NCBI RefSeq assembly: GCF_965198575.1
Contig: NZ_OZ240671.1
Location: 2,170,001 to 2,234,000 of the forward strand
Source: Lichenicola sp965198575
Lineage (GTDB): Bacteria > Pseudomonadota > Alphaproteobacteria > Acetobacterales > Acetobacteraceae
Length of the DNA: 64,000 bases
Direction of reading: 5' to 3'
Both the position numbers and the translations under genes were made by a program. Each line of letters begins with the position of its first letter. Positions within the stretch are counted from its first letter, which is position 1. The notes below the pieces were generated by a model that did not search any database, was not told the DNA's origin, and saw only the letters and a list, made by a program, of their open reading frames with translations. Below, in pieces: positions 34,741 through 42,281 of the stretch.

Positions 34741-35271
34741 TCAGCGGTGGTGAACGAGCAGTGCTGCCGCGTCGATCGCAGCCGCAAGGAGCAGGCCAAG
34801 CGCCAGGGTCGGCCCGAGCTGTGGCAGCCAGACCAGGCGCAGCATGGTGGGCAGCCTGGCCCCAAGACCGGCTCCGGCGCGTGCCTGGCCAGCCGGCATG
34901 CGCGACAGGCCACCGAGCAGCGGCAGCAGCATGGCCGGCAGCGTTCCGATGACCAGCCGAAGCGGAACCCCGGCTCCGGTCTCGTGCAGCCAGGCAAGCG
35001 GCTGCTGCAGGGATGGGGGCAGCCGGTGGAAGAAGGGGATCAGCAGCAGCTCTGGCCAGATCGTGAGTGCTGCGGCCGGTATCAGAAGTGCCAGCATCAA
35101 CTGGCGTGCGGATGCCAGGGTCCGCCGTCGCATGGGCAGTCTGCCGCCGCGCATGGGTGTGGCAGCAGGGAGACGTGCCATCACGCCGAGCAGCAGACAG
35201 GACGCGGCCACGGAGCCGAGCAGTGCCGTGCCGATCGTGCGGGTGCCATCCAGGATCACGTTGCCCTGCAT
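34741..35271 (-). CDS. Truncated or minimal ABC permease-like membrane protein
   Basis: The 176-residue hydrophobic protein has about four to five membrane segments: GTALLGSVAASCLLLGVM, LMLALLIPAAALTIWPELLL, VIGTLPAMLLPLLGGL and LGPTLALGLLLAAAIDAAALL. The stretch MPAGQARAGAGLGARLPTML followed by RLVWLPQLGPTLALG matches the coupling-helix region of PotC-type permeases (EAA loop, then LPxLxP) but is degenerate. A normal permease of this class has about 260-290 residues and six helices and comes as a PotB/PotC pair. It starts 8 bases after the binding-protein gene. With the degenerate ATPase upstream it forms an apparent pseudo-ABC system. It could instead be a small membrane partner with a new role. 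Confidence 0.6.
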   Translation of the reverse strand: MQGNVILDGTRTIGTALLGSVAASCLLLGVMARLPAATPMRGGRLPMRRRTLASARQLMLALLIPAAALTIWPELLLIPFFHRLPPSLQQPLAWLHETGAGVPLRLVIGTLPAMLLPLLGGLSRMPAGQARAGAGLGARLPTMLRLVWLPQLGPTLALGLLLAAAIDAAALLVHHR

Positions 35272-35278
35272 GATCCGC

Positions 35279-36445
35279 TCAGTGGTCGATCCAGATGTCG
35301 AATCGCGCCTTGATCTGGTCGAAATGCGTCAGCCAGAAGCCGTCATCCTCGGCCAGCGCGTCATGCAGATGCTCGGGAGTGGCGGGGCTGTCGTCCGGCA
35401 GCGCCTGTCCCACGGGCGGCACGCCGGACACCAGGCTGACCGCCTCGTAACGCTGCACGAAATCCGCCTGCCTGGCAGGATCGTTCATGAAGCCCAGCAA
35501 CTGGCGGATGCGGGCCTCGCGGTCGGCAGCCGCGGGATCGACGGCGTCGCGCCCGGTGGGGATCGGTCGGCCGGGGATTGCCCAGCTCAGCATCATGCTG
35601 ACGCTCTGCTGCCACTGGATGCCGAAATCACGGTGCCCGACCTGGTTGGCGGACGCGACCTCGCCGTTGGGCGCGCTGGTCATCAGCACGGCGCCGGACT
35701 CGATGATCTGCACCGCTTCGGCCGGCGTATCCCACCAGACGATGTAGGGCCGGAGCTGGTCGAGCTTACGGAACGCCCGATCCAGCCCGTCCGTGGTCCC
35801 CAGCGTGCGATAAACATCGTCGGGCGCGACGCCATCGGCGAGCAGCGCGATTTCCAGCGTCCCGCGTGGATCGCGCCGCAGACCGCGCTTGCCCGGGCGG
35901 CGGGCCACGTCCCAGAAATCGGCCCAGCCTGGTGCGGTATCGACGCGGCTCTTGTCCCATGCCAGCACGAGGTCGGTCCGCAATGCACCGATGCCGCACC
36001 GGCTGATGGCGTCGCCTGGCGGAGGATTGGCCAGCCAGCCGGGGTCGACCGGCAGGAACAGCCCCTGCTGGCAGGCAATCCGTACCGAGCTGTTCTCCAT
36101 CAGCACCAGGTCCCGATCGGCGCCGGGGACACCGGAGCGGGCGCGGTTCTGCAGGGTCGCGAGCAGGCCGTCCCAGCCGGCAAGGTGGACCGGAATGTGG
36201 CTGGCGGCGGTGAAGGGCGCGAAAAAGGCCTTCTGCTGCGCGTCCTGCAGGGCACCCCCGAGGGACGCGACATTCATCGGCTTCGCGGACGGGTCCTTCT
36301 GATGCTCGGCACCGCGCGCGGGTTGGAGAGATCCGCACGCCAGGCAGAGACCCAGGAACAGCAAAGCCGGGGCGACGATGCATCGGCCGGGCCTGCGGGG
36401 GTCGAGGCGCGGGAGGCGGTCGGGCGTAATCCGGCTCCCTGTCAT
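35279..36445 (-). CDS. PotD/PotF-like extracellular solute-binding protein
   Basis: The 388-residue exported protein has a long basic N-region and a hydrophobic signal (CIVAPALLFLGLCLACGS, cleavage near ARGA at about residue 46). The mature part resembles polyamine-type binding proteins: NVASLGGALQDAQQKAFFAP near the N-terminus, the domain-crossing GIGALRTDLVLAWDKSRV, WADFWDVARRPGKRGL, and YIVWWDTPAEAVQIIESGAV with SAPNGEVASANQVG. The fold-level features look intact. The start at 36445 is the ATG closest to the signal; upstream frame up to 37027 lies in the antisense of the ATPase. It is followed by the small permease-like gene and preceded by the motif-less ATPase. The ligand is unknown. Confidence 0.75.
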   Translation of the reverse strand: MTGSRITPDRLPRLDPRRPGRCIVAPALLFLGLCLACGSLQPARGAEHQKDPSAKPMNVASLGGALQDAQQKAFFAPFTAASHIPVHLAGWDGLLATLQNRARSGVPGADRDLVLMENSSVRIACQQGLFLPVDPGWLANPPPGDAISRCGIGALRTDLVLAWDKSRVDTAPGWADFWDVARRPGKRGLRRDPRGTLEIALLADGVAPDDVYRTLGTTDGLDRAFRKLDQLRPYIVWWDTPAEAVQIIESGAVLMTSAPNGEVASANQVGHRDFGIQWQQSVSMMLSWAIPGRPIPTGRDAVDPAAADREARIRQLLGFMNDPARQADFVQRYEAVSLVSGVPPVGQALPDDSPATPEHLHDALAEDDGFWLTHFDQIKARFDIWIDH

Positions 36446-36662
36446 CGGGATGCGTCCAGAACGGCCGGCTGCAGAGGCGGTGTCACTCAGGGATCTGTCT
36501 CGGCACGGACGTCGTGGTGGCGACCGGATCGTCGGTGGATGATCCCGGGCGGGCGCCTTGGGGAACGGATTGCAACGCAACGTAGAGCAATATGCGGTGG
36601 CCTGGAAACAGCGCCGGAGGTGCGACGGTCGTCTTCGTGCCGGGCGGCTTCCGCATCGGGGT

Positions 36663-37817
36663 TCACGTCCAGCCCGGACCGTCGGCGAAAACCCGGGCCT
36701 GGTGCGGCTGCCAGGCAAGCAATGCCGGCCGGTCCGGTCGCAACTCCCCCGGCAGGGACGAAGGCGGCCGACGCACGAGGAGCTCGGTGCCGTCCTCGAG
36801 CCTGAAGCGCAACCTGAGATGGTCGCCCAGATGCACTCCCTCCAGCAGCGTCGCCGGGAGCGAATCCGTGCCGGTATCGAGACCGGGTCGGGTGACGAAG
36901 GCGGTGGCGATCCGCTCCGGCCGCACGCACAGCACGCAGGCAGCGCCCTCCTGCAGCCCCTGGCCGGGCTCGGCATCACTAGGTTCCGCTTCCATTTCGT
37001 GTCCGCACGCAAGGCGAACCAGCGCAACGTCGTCGTCGATTCGGATGATGCGACCTGGCAGCAGGTTGGCGTCGCCGATGCTGCTGGCTACCGTGGGCGT
37101 TGCCGGACGATCCAGCAAAATGAGTGCCGGGCCGACCTGGTGCAGCCTGCCGGCATCCAGAACGCCGATCTCGTCGCCGAGCAGCAGGGCTTCCTCGCGG
37201 TTGGTCGTGGTCATCAGGACGGTCAGCCGGCGTGCCTGCACCAGCCGGCGCAGCATCCGCTGGGCAGCCAGGCGGGGTGCCGGGTCGAGTGAACCGAACG
37301 GATCGTCCAGCAGCAGCAGCGTCGGATCGAACACCAGGGCCCGGGCGATCGCGGTGCGGATGGCGGCGGCTGCATCGAGTGACGCCGGGCGCGTATCCGC
37401 CAGCGCCTCCAGCCCGAGCAGCGCCAGCGCGCCATCGACCCGGCGCGAGCGTTCGGCCTTGGCCACCCCGCGCGCATGGAGCGGGAATGCCAGGTTGCCG
37501 CGCACGCTCAGATGCGGAAACAGCGGATCGCGTTCCGAGACGATGCCGAGCCCGCGCTGGTGCTGGGGCATACCTCGAAGATCGATCCCTCCCAGGGTAA
37601 TCCGACCGTGGCTGGCACGGGACTGTCCAGCGACCACATCGAGCAGCAGCGAGCCACCACCGTCACTGCCTCCCAGCAACGTCAGGCAGGTTGCCGAGGC
37701 GAGCGCCAACGTAATCTCGCGCAGCAGACCGCCCGGGCGACCCGGCGACAGCGCGCTGACCTCCTGCAGGATCAGGTGCGGGCCCGGTCCATCACCAGCC
37801 CGGTTCATTCGGCCCAT
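36663..37817 (-). CDS. Catalytically degenerate PotA-like ABC ATPase homologue
   Basis: The 384-residue protein aligns over its whole length with PotA/FbpC-type ATPases, including a C-terminal TOBE-like region, but every catalytic motif is altered. Walker A reads GGSDGGGSLLLD, with Gly in place of the essential Lys. The Q-loop is SERDPLFPHLSV, with Glu for Gln. The signature LSGGQQQRV is replaced by LDAAAAIRT. Walker B ends LLLLDDP, with Asp for Glu. The H-loop is TTTNREEAL, with no His. The surrounding segments, such as ARALVFDPTLLLLD, stay well conserved and the frame is intact, so this looks like selection for a non-hydrolysing protein and not random decay. It precedes the binding-protein and small permease genes. 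It may act as a regulator or scaffold (inference). Confidence 0.75.
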   Translation of the reverse strand: MGRMNRAGDGPGPHLILQEVSALSPGRPGGLLREITLALASATCLTLLGGSDGGGSLLLDVVAGQSRASHGRITLGGIDLRGMPQHQRGLGIVSERDPLFPHLSVRGNLAFPLHARGVAKAERSRRVDGALALLGLEALADTRPASLDAAAAIRTAIARALVFDPTLLLLDDPFGSLDPAPRLAAQRMLRRLVQARRLTVLMTTTNREEALLLGDEIGVLDAGRLHQVGPALILLDRPATPTVASSIGDANLLPGRIIRIDDDVALVRLACGHEMEAEPSDAEPGQGLQEGAACVLCVRPERIATAFVTRPGLDTGTDSLPATLLEGVHLGDHLRLRFRLEDGTELLVRRPPSSLPGELRPDRPALLAWQPHQARVFADGPGWT

Positions 37818-37871
37818 GCAACTTGATGGCCCTGCCTACGTTCGTCTGCCCTGTCACGGGAGCATGTGGAC

Positions 37872-38153
37872 ATGGGTTTCTCCAAGAAGGTATCGGATAC
37901 TGTCAGGGACGTCGCGGGAGACACCCAGGACCAGTTACAGACCCTGCGCGCTCAGGTGGAGCAGCTTCTCAACGACCGCGTGACTCCCGCGATCGCCGGT
38001 GCTGCCGGGCGCGCCGAGACGGCCGTTCATAGTGCCCGTGACATGACCAATACCCAAGTGGAGAACGTCTCCGCCCAGGTTCGGGATCAGCCGATCATCG
38101 CCATCGGAATTGCTGCCGCGGTAGGATATCTCCTCGGTCGCATCGCACGATGA
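37872..38153 (+). CDS. DUF883/ElaB-YqjD-like membrane-anchored protein
   Basis: The 93-residue protein consists of a charged helical region rich in Gln, Asp and Val (FSKKVSDTVRDVAGDTQDQL, then RAQVEQLLNDRVTPAIAG) and a C-terminal transmembrane anchor IIAIGIAAAVGYLLGRIAR with the family GYLLGR ending. Members of the ElaB/YqjD family bind ribosomes or the inner membrane in stationary phase. I start at the ATG at 37872, which has GGGAG 9 bases upstream; an in-frame GTG at 37866 is too close to it. The gene overlaps the next one by ATGA, forming the usual YqjD-YqjE-like pair. Confidence 0.75.
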   Translation: MGFSKKVSDTVRDVAGDTQDQLQTLRAQVEQLLNDRVTPAIAGAAGRAETAVHSARDMTNTQVENVSAQVRDQPIIAIGIAAAVGYLLGRIAR

Positions 38154-38596
38154 GGGCGGTCGACCTCGCCAAGGTCGCGGCCGCCGCGGAAACCCTCCGC
38201 ATCCAGCGGATGGTTCGCCGGTTCGGGCTTCAGGCGGTATTCCTCGCTGTCGCGGGACTATTCGGGCTGTTCGCGCTGATCTTCCTGCACGTGTTCCTCT
38301 GGATGCTCTGCTACGGACCTTGGCATACCGGCAAGGTCTGGGCTTCGGTGATCGTCGTGGCGTTCGACGTTATCGTCGCCGGCATCCTGCTTTTGATGGG
38401 ACGGGGAAAGCTGCCCGACCCGATCGAGGTCGAGGCTCGCATCACGCGTGATCGCTCGCTGTCCGAACTGCGGAGCGCGCTTGCCATCACCGCCTTGACT
38501 GGAACGGTTACCGGCCCGGCAGGCAGGCTGGCAGGTCGTACTGCGTGGCGTGCGCTGCGTGGGCTGCTCCCAGGCGGTGCTCGCCGTCGAAAGTAG
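38150..38596 (+). CDS. Phage holin family / YqjE-like membrane protein
   Basis: The 148-residue protein has two transmembrane helices, AVFLAVAGLFGLFALIFLHV with the adjoining FLWMLCYGP, and VWASVIVVAFDVIVAGILLL. They are flanked by a basic N-terminus and a Gly/Arg-rich cytoplasmic tail ending GGARRRK. This matches the YqjE-like accessory membrane proteins found next to DUF883 proteins. The start ATG overlaps the DUF883 stop. A strong intrinsic terminator follows 14 bases after the stop. Confidence 0.7.
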   Translation: MRAVDLAKVAAAAETLRIQRMVRRFGLQAVFLAVAGLFGLFALIFLHVFLWMLCYGPWHTGKVWASVIVVAFDVIVAGILLLMGRGKLPDPIEVEARITRDRSLSELRSALAITALTGTVTGPAGRLAGRTAWRALRGLLPGGARRRK

Positions 38597-38610
38597 TCGA
38601 CTAAAGGTCG

Positions 38611-38642
38611 GTCCGTCGCTCACCAGCGACGGACTGCTTTTA
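38611..38642. terminator. Intrinsic terminator between convergent operons
   Basis: GTCCGTCGCT and AGCGACGGAC form a perfect 10-bp stem with the loop CACC (38611-38634), followed by TGCTTTTA. It terminates the DUF883/YqjE pair. The fliJ stop lies at its edge, so it may act on the converging flagellar transcript too. Confidence 0.85.
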
Positions 38643-39062
38643 TCCATCGGCTGTCCGGGCGCCGATCTCATCAAGCTCGTGTTGGGCTCGGCGATCCTCT
38701 TCCTGGCGGCGTTCGTCTTTCCGCTGAGCATCCAGGCTTTCGACCGTGCGGACGCCGGAACGCGCAAGGGTCAGGATCGCGCGTGCCTGGTCCAGCCGTG
38801 AAGTTGCATCGCGCAGCGCCTCATGGGCCTGTTTGATCGCTCGTCTCCCGAGCGGCAGCCAGCGCGCGAATGCCTCCACCGCGTCGTCGTCAACTCCCAG
38901 ATTCATTGCCGACCGCATCTCATGTGCCAGGGCCTCTCCGGCTTCTTCGGCCAATCGAGAGGCTTCATGCTCTGCGTGATACGCGTCGGAAACGGCTTTC
39001 TGGGCATCGTCCAGCGTAGCTTGCCGAATACGCAGCAGGGTCTTCAGCGGATCGCGCTTCAT
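38640..39062 (-). CDS. fliJ: Flagellar export protein FliJ
   Basis: The 140-residue, strongly helical protein (MKRDPLKTLLRIRQATLDDA, then long Glu/Ala/Arg/Gln-rich coiled coil to about 125) is the size and style of FliJ, the stalk of the flagellar type III export ATPase. Its assignment rests mainly on position: its ATG overlaps the stop of fliI in ATGA, as in most flagellar systems. The C-terminus carries a charged stretch rich in Asp, Glu and Arg (KDERRQEEDRRAQHELDEIG). FliJ proteins diverge strongly, so sequence evidence alone is modest. Confidence 0.75.
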   Translation of the reverse strand: MKRDPLKTLLRIRQATLDDAQKAVSDAYHAEHEASRLAEEAGEALAHEMRSAMNLGVDDDAVEAFARWLPLGRRAIKQAHEALRDATSRLDQARAILTLARSGVRTVESLDAQRKDERRQEEDRRAQHELDEIGARTADG

Positions 39063-40435
39063 GACCCGGTATCAACCATCATGGCATCCGCAAGGGCTGC
39101 GAAACTGTCCTCGATGTTGGTTTGCTCGGTGCGGGTCTGCCGAAGCATTGCCTCGATCCTGGGGGCAAGTCGCACCGCTTCGTCGACGGCGGGATCGTTT
39201 CCTGCCTTGTAGGCACCGAGCCGGACCATGTCGGCCATGTCTGCGTGGAGCGCCAGGAGGCTCCGGGCCCGTTGAACCAGCGCGTTTTCCTCCGGAGCAT
39301 TGCAGCCTGGGACGGAACGCGACAGCGAGCGCAGGACGTCGATCGCCGGGTATCGCCCGCTCTCCCCGATCCGCCGGTCCATCACCACGTGACCGTCGAG
39401 AATCCCTCGGACGGCATCTGCAACCGGCTCGTTGTGGTCGTCGCCTTCCACCAGCACGGTGAACAGCGCCGTGATCTGTCCGGCTGGCCGGTCCGGCAAT
39501 AACGGTCCTGGCCCGGCGCGTTCCAGCAGGCGTGGCAGTTCGGCGAATACGCTTGGCGGGTACCCCCTGGTCGCCGGCGGTTCACCCGCCGATAGTCCGA
39601 TCTCGCGCAACGCCAGGCAGAAGCGTGTGACGCTGTCCATCAGCAACAGCACGGACTTGCCCTCGTCCCGGAAATGCTCGGCCACTGCCATGGCCGCGTA
39701 GGCCGCTTCCCGTCGCATGAGCGGGGGGCTGTCCGAGGTCGCGACAACCACGACTGATCGGGCAAGCCCTGCCGGCCCGAGATCGTCTTCAAGGAACTCG
39801 CGCACCTCGCGTCCGCGCTCGCCGACCAGCGAGATGACCGCGACGTCGCAGTCGGTGTGGCGGGCGAGCATCGAGAGCAGAGTCGATTTGCCGACGCCCG
39901 AGCCCGCAAACAACCCCAGGCGCTGGCCGGTTCGACAGGTCGTGAAGCTGTTCAGTACTCGTACGCCGAGATCCAGGCGCGGTCCAAGACGGGCGCGCGA
40001 GGTGGCATGGGGCGGGGCCGCTCTCAGGGGGCGCGGTCGAGACCCGGGCAACAAGGCGCCTTTTCCGTCCAGAGGACAGCCGAGCGGGTCGATGACACGG
40101 CCGAGCCACTGCGCCGACACGGACAGGGTGCCGCCGGCCGTGACACCGGCGCCGCCGAAGCCGACTTCCGCCCGACTACCAGGCCCCAGCCCATCCAGGG
40201 GTCCGTAAACCATGGCTTGGGCGTGACCATTGCGGAACCCGATGATCTCGGCGGCAACCGGCTTACCGGCGCGGCCTCGGAGCGCGATTCGGTCACCGAC
40301 GGCCACATGTGGGTCCAGTCCGGCCAACTCGACCGACAAGCCGGATACTCCAACCACCCGCCCACGTATCTGCGCAGCAGGCAGCGACGCGAGCCCGGTG
40401 CGGATCCTCTCGAGCCGTTCCGTGGCTGCCAGCAT
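39059..40435 (-). CDS. fliI: Flagellum-specific ATPase FliI
   Basis: The 458-residue ATPase energises the flagellar type III secretion system at the cytoplasmic base. It resembles F1-beta: an N-terminal barrel (GRVVGVSGLSVELAGLDPHV), Walker A GLFAGSGVGKSTLLSMLA, catalytic Glu in ISLVGERGREVREFL, Walker B SVLLLMDSVTRFCLALREIG, and the family-typical GEPPATRGYPPSVFAELPRLLERAG. I prefer the ATG at 40435, because GGGGGAG lies about 8 bases upstream. The frame extends to a GTG at 40486 without a good ribosome binding site. It forms a two-gene operon with fliJ and is divergent from a CtrA-like regulator gene. Confidence 0.92.
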   Translation of the reverse strand: MLAATERLERIRTGLASLPAAQIRGRVVGVSGLSVELAGLDPHVAVGDRIALRGRAGKPVAAEIIGFRNGHAQAMVYGPLDGLGPGSRAEVGFGGAGVTAGGTLSVSAQWLGRVIDPLGCPLDGKGALLPGSRPRPLRAAPPHATSRARLGPRLDLGVRVLNSFTTCRTGQRLGLFAGSGVGKSTLLSMLARHTDCDVAVISLVGERGREVREFLEDDLGPAGLARSVVVVATSDSPPLMRREAAYAAMAVAEHFRDEGKSVLLLMDSVTRFCLALREIGLSAGEPPATRGYPPSVFAELPRLLERAGPGPLLPDRPAGQITALFTVLVEGDDHNEPVADAVRGILDGHVVMDRRIGESGRYPAIDVLRSLSRSVPGCNAPEENALVQRARSLLALHADMADMVRLGAYKAGNDPAVDEAVRLAPRIEAMLRQTRTEQTNIEDSFAALADAMMVDTGS

Positions 40436-40616
40436 ACGGTGTTCTCCCCCATCCGGCCGCTGAGCGGCTGCAAACTTCGACGACACAGCCGGATCTCACC
40501 ACAGAACCATTAACGAGACGTGCACGAGGATTTAAACCGCCAAACGCAACAAACCGGTTGTAAGCCTACACGCATAGGTGGTAACAATGGTTTACCAAAA
40601 ACCTGGGGTAGTAGTC

Positions 40617-41354
40617 ATGAGGATCCTCCTCGTCGAAACCGACATCAACGCTGCGCAGGGCCTGACCCGCCTTTTGCAAAACGCCGGCTTCATGGTCGAC
40701 CAGACGGACCTCGGAGAGGAGGCTCTCGAGCTGCTCCGTCATTATGACTACGACCTCGTGCTCCTGGAGCTTGCGCTGCCGGACATGGAAGGCTCCGAAC
40801 TCGTCCGCAGGATGCGCCATGCCCGCTACCCGGTGCCGGCTGTGGTGCTTGCGAGCACGACACAGGCCGCGGCACGGGTTCGTGCGTTCGCCGCTGGCGC
40901 CGATGATGTCGTCAGCCTGCCGTACGAGCCGACCGAACTGCTGGCTCGCGTGCAGGCCATCCTCCGTCGGAGCAAGGGCCACAGCTCGCCGTTCCTCAAG
41001 ATCTCGAACCTTCAGTTGAACCTCGACAGCCGCGAGGTGAGCGTGGAGGGGCGCCCGGTGCATCTAACCGGCAAGGAGTATGCAATTCTCGAGCTCCTGG
41101 TCCTACGCAAAGGCGCGGTCCTCACCAAGGACGCGTTCCTGAACCATCTCTACGGTGGCATGGATGAACCGGAGATGAAGATCATCGACGTCTTCATCTG
41201 CAAGCTGCGCAAGAAGCTGCATCTGGCAGGCGCCGGCAACCTGATCGGAACGATCTGGGGCCGTGGCTACATCCTGCGGGACGATGTCGTCGCGACCGTG
41301 CCTGTTCCTGGAATATTTGCAGAGGTGCAGATCGAGGCCTTGTCGGCTGCCTGA
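40617..41354 (+). CDS. CtrA-family OmpR-type regulator lacking the phospho-acceptor Asp
   Basis: The 245-residue regulator has a receiver domain (about 1-118) and a winged-helix DNA-binding domain almost identical to CtrA (HLTGKEYAILELLVLRKGA, LTKDAFLNHLYGGMDEPEMK, IIDVFICKLRKKL, then TIWGRGYILRD). In the receiver, the expected DLxLPD is ELALPD (LVLLELALPDMEG), so the conserved phospho-Asp is Glu. The acidic pocket ILLVETD also has a Thr where CtrA has Asp. The Lys at the end of the domain is not obvious. A Glu may mimic constitutive phosphorylation. I start at 40617, which begins MRILLVE like other members. It lies between fliI and nadK and probably controls flagellar or cell-cycle genes. 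The main CtrA gene is likely elsewhere. Confidence 0.8.
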   Translation: MRILLVETDINAAQGLTRLLQNAGFMVDQTDLGEEALELLRHYDYDLVLLELALPDMEGSELVRRMRHARYPVPAVVLASTTQAAARVRAFAAGADDVVSLPYEPTELLARVQAILRRSKGHSSPFLKISNLQLNLDSREVSVEGRPVHLTGKEYAILELLVLRKGAVLTKDAFLNHLYGGMDEPEMKIIDVFICKLRKKLHLAGAGNLIGTIWGRGYILRDDVVATVPVPGIFAEVQIEALSAA

Positions 41355-41362
41355 GACTGACC

Positions 41363-41400
41363 GCAACACACGCGCTGGTGCCTATGCGGCGCGTTGTTGC
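41363..41400. terminator. Hairpin between converging CtrA-like and nadK genes
   Basis: GCAACACACGCGC (41363-41375) pairs with GCGCGTTGTTGC (41389-41400) with a single bulged base and a 13-base loop. It lies just after the CtrA-like stop and faces the nadK end. There is no T-rich tail, so it is a terminator-like or mRNA-stabilising hairpin and not a textbook intrinsic terminator. Confidence 0.45.
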
Positions 41401-41459
41401 AAGGTGATGCCGGTCTCCGGCAAAGGTCGGCCAGGCCGAGGCTGTTCCCGGCTGGTGTC

Positions 41460-42281
41460 TCAAACCGTGAATTGCTCGACGATGATCCGCTCCGACAGGC
41501 TCTGGTCGGGATCGAAAAGTACGATGGTCTTGAGCGTTCGGTCCTCGCTGACCGCGACCGAGACCACGTCGCGCACCTCGGTGAAGTCGGCAACGGCGGC
41601 CACTGGTCGTTTGTCGCCTTCCAGTATCTTGAACTCGACATCGGCGGAGCTTGGAAGCAAGGCGCCGCGCCACCGTCTCGGACGAAACGCGCTGATCGGG
41701 GTCAAGGGCAGCAGATCGGCCGAGAGCGGAACGATCGGTCCGTGCGCGGACAGGTTGTAGGCGGTCGATCCAGCGGGAGTCGATACCAGCACGCCGTCGC
41801 AGACCAGTTCCGGAAGTCGCACCCTGCCATCGACCATGATGCGGATCTTGGCGGCCTGCCGCGTCTGCCGGAACAGGAAGACGTCGTTCAGCGCCAACGC
41901 CTCCTCGACCAGCCCCGACTGCGTGACCGCGTGCATGCGAAGCGGATGCAGCACGGCGGCCTGGGTACGCACAACTCGAGCCGGGAGGTCATCCTCGGCC
42001 GCAGGGTTCATCAGGAAGCCGACCGAGCCGCAATTGATGCCATAGACCGGGGTACCGGCGAGCAGAACGGTATGGAGCGTTTCCAGCATGAAGCCGTCGC
42101 CACCGAGGCAGATGACGACTTCGGCCTCCGATACCGGGACATTTCCATAGAGGCTTACGAAGTGCGCCAGACTTTCCTGTGAGAGCACGTTCGGCGCTGC
42201 AACGAAGGCCAGTCGTTTGAGCACGGTATCGGGCGACCAGAGGGCGGCGCGCGGCTCCGTGGACCAGTCCGGCGGGTTCAC
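41460..42281 (-). CDS. nadK: NAD kinase
   Basis: The 273-residue enzyme phosphorylates NAD to NADP in the cytoplasm. The Gly-Gly-Asp-Gly motif is present in EVVICLGGDGFMLETLH. VYGINCGSVGFLMN follows, then the second conserved block LNDVFLFRQTRQAAKI and the substrate/metal region CDGVLVSTPAGSTAYNLSAH, then GPIVP and LTPISAFRPRRW. The length is normal for alphaproteobacterial NadK. The start is the GTG at 42281, which overlaps the upstream stop in GTGA; the longer frame enters the upstream amidase. It is the last gene of the long minus-strand transcription unit that starts with flagellar genes. Confidence 0.9.
   Translation of the reverse strand: MNPPDWSTEPRAALWSPDTVLKRLAFVAAPNVLSQESLAHFVSLYGNVPVSEAEVVICLGGDGFMLETLHTVLLAGTPVYGINCGSVGFLMNPAAEDDLPARVVRTQAAVLHPLRMHAVTQSGLVEEALALNDVFLFRQTRQAAKIRIMVDGRVRLPELVCDGVLVSTPAGSTAYNLSAHGPIVPLSADLLPLTPISAFRPRRWRGALLPSSADVEFKILEGDKRPVAAVADFTEVRDVVSVAVSEDRTLKTIVLFDPDQSLSERIIVEQFTV

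Noticed and set aside
34844..36805. Plus-strand open frame of about 653 codons over the pseudo-ABC cluster
   Set aside because: Antisense of the permease-like and binding-protein genes. The minus-strand products have a clear signal peptide and family motifs, and the plus frame has none.
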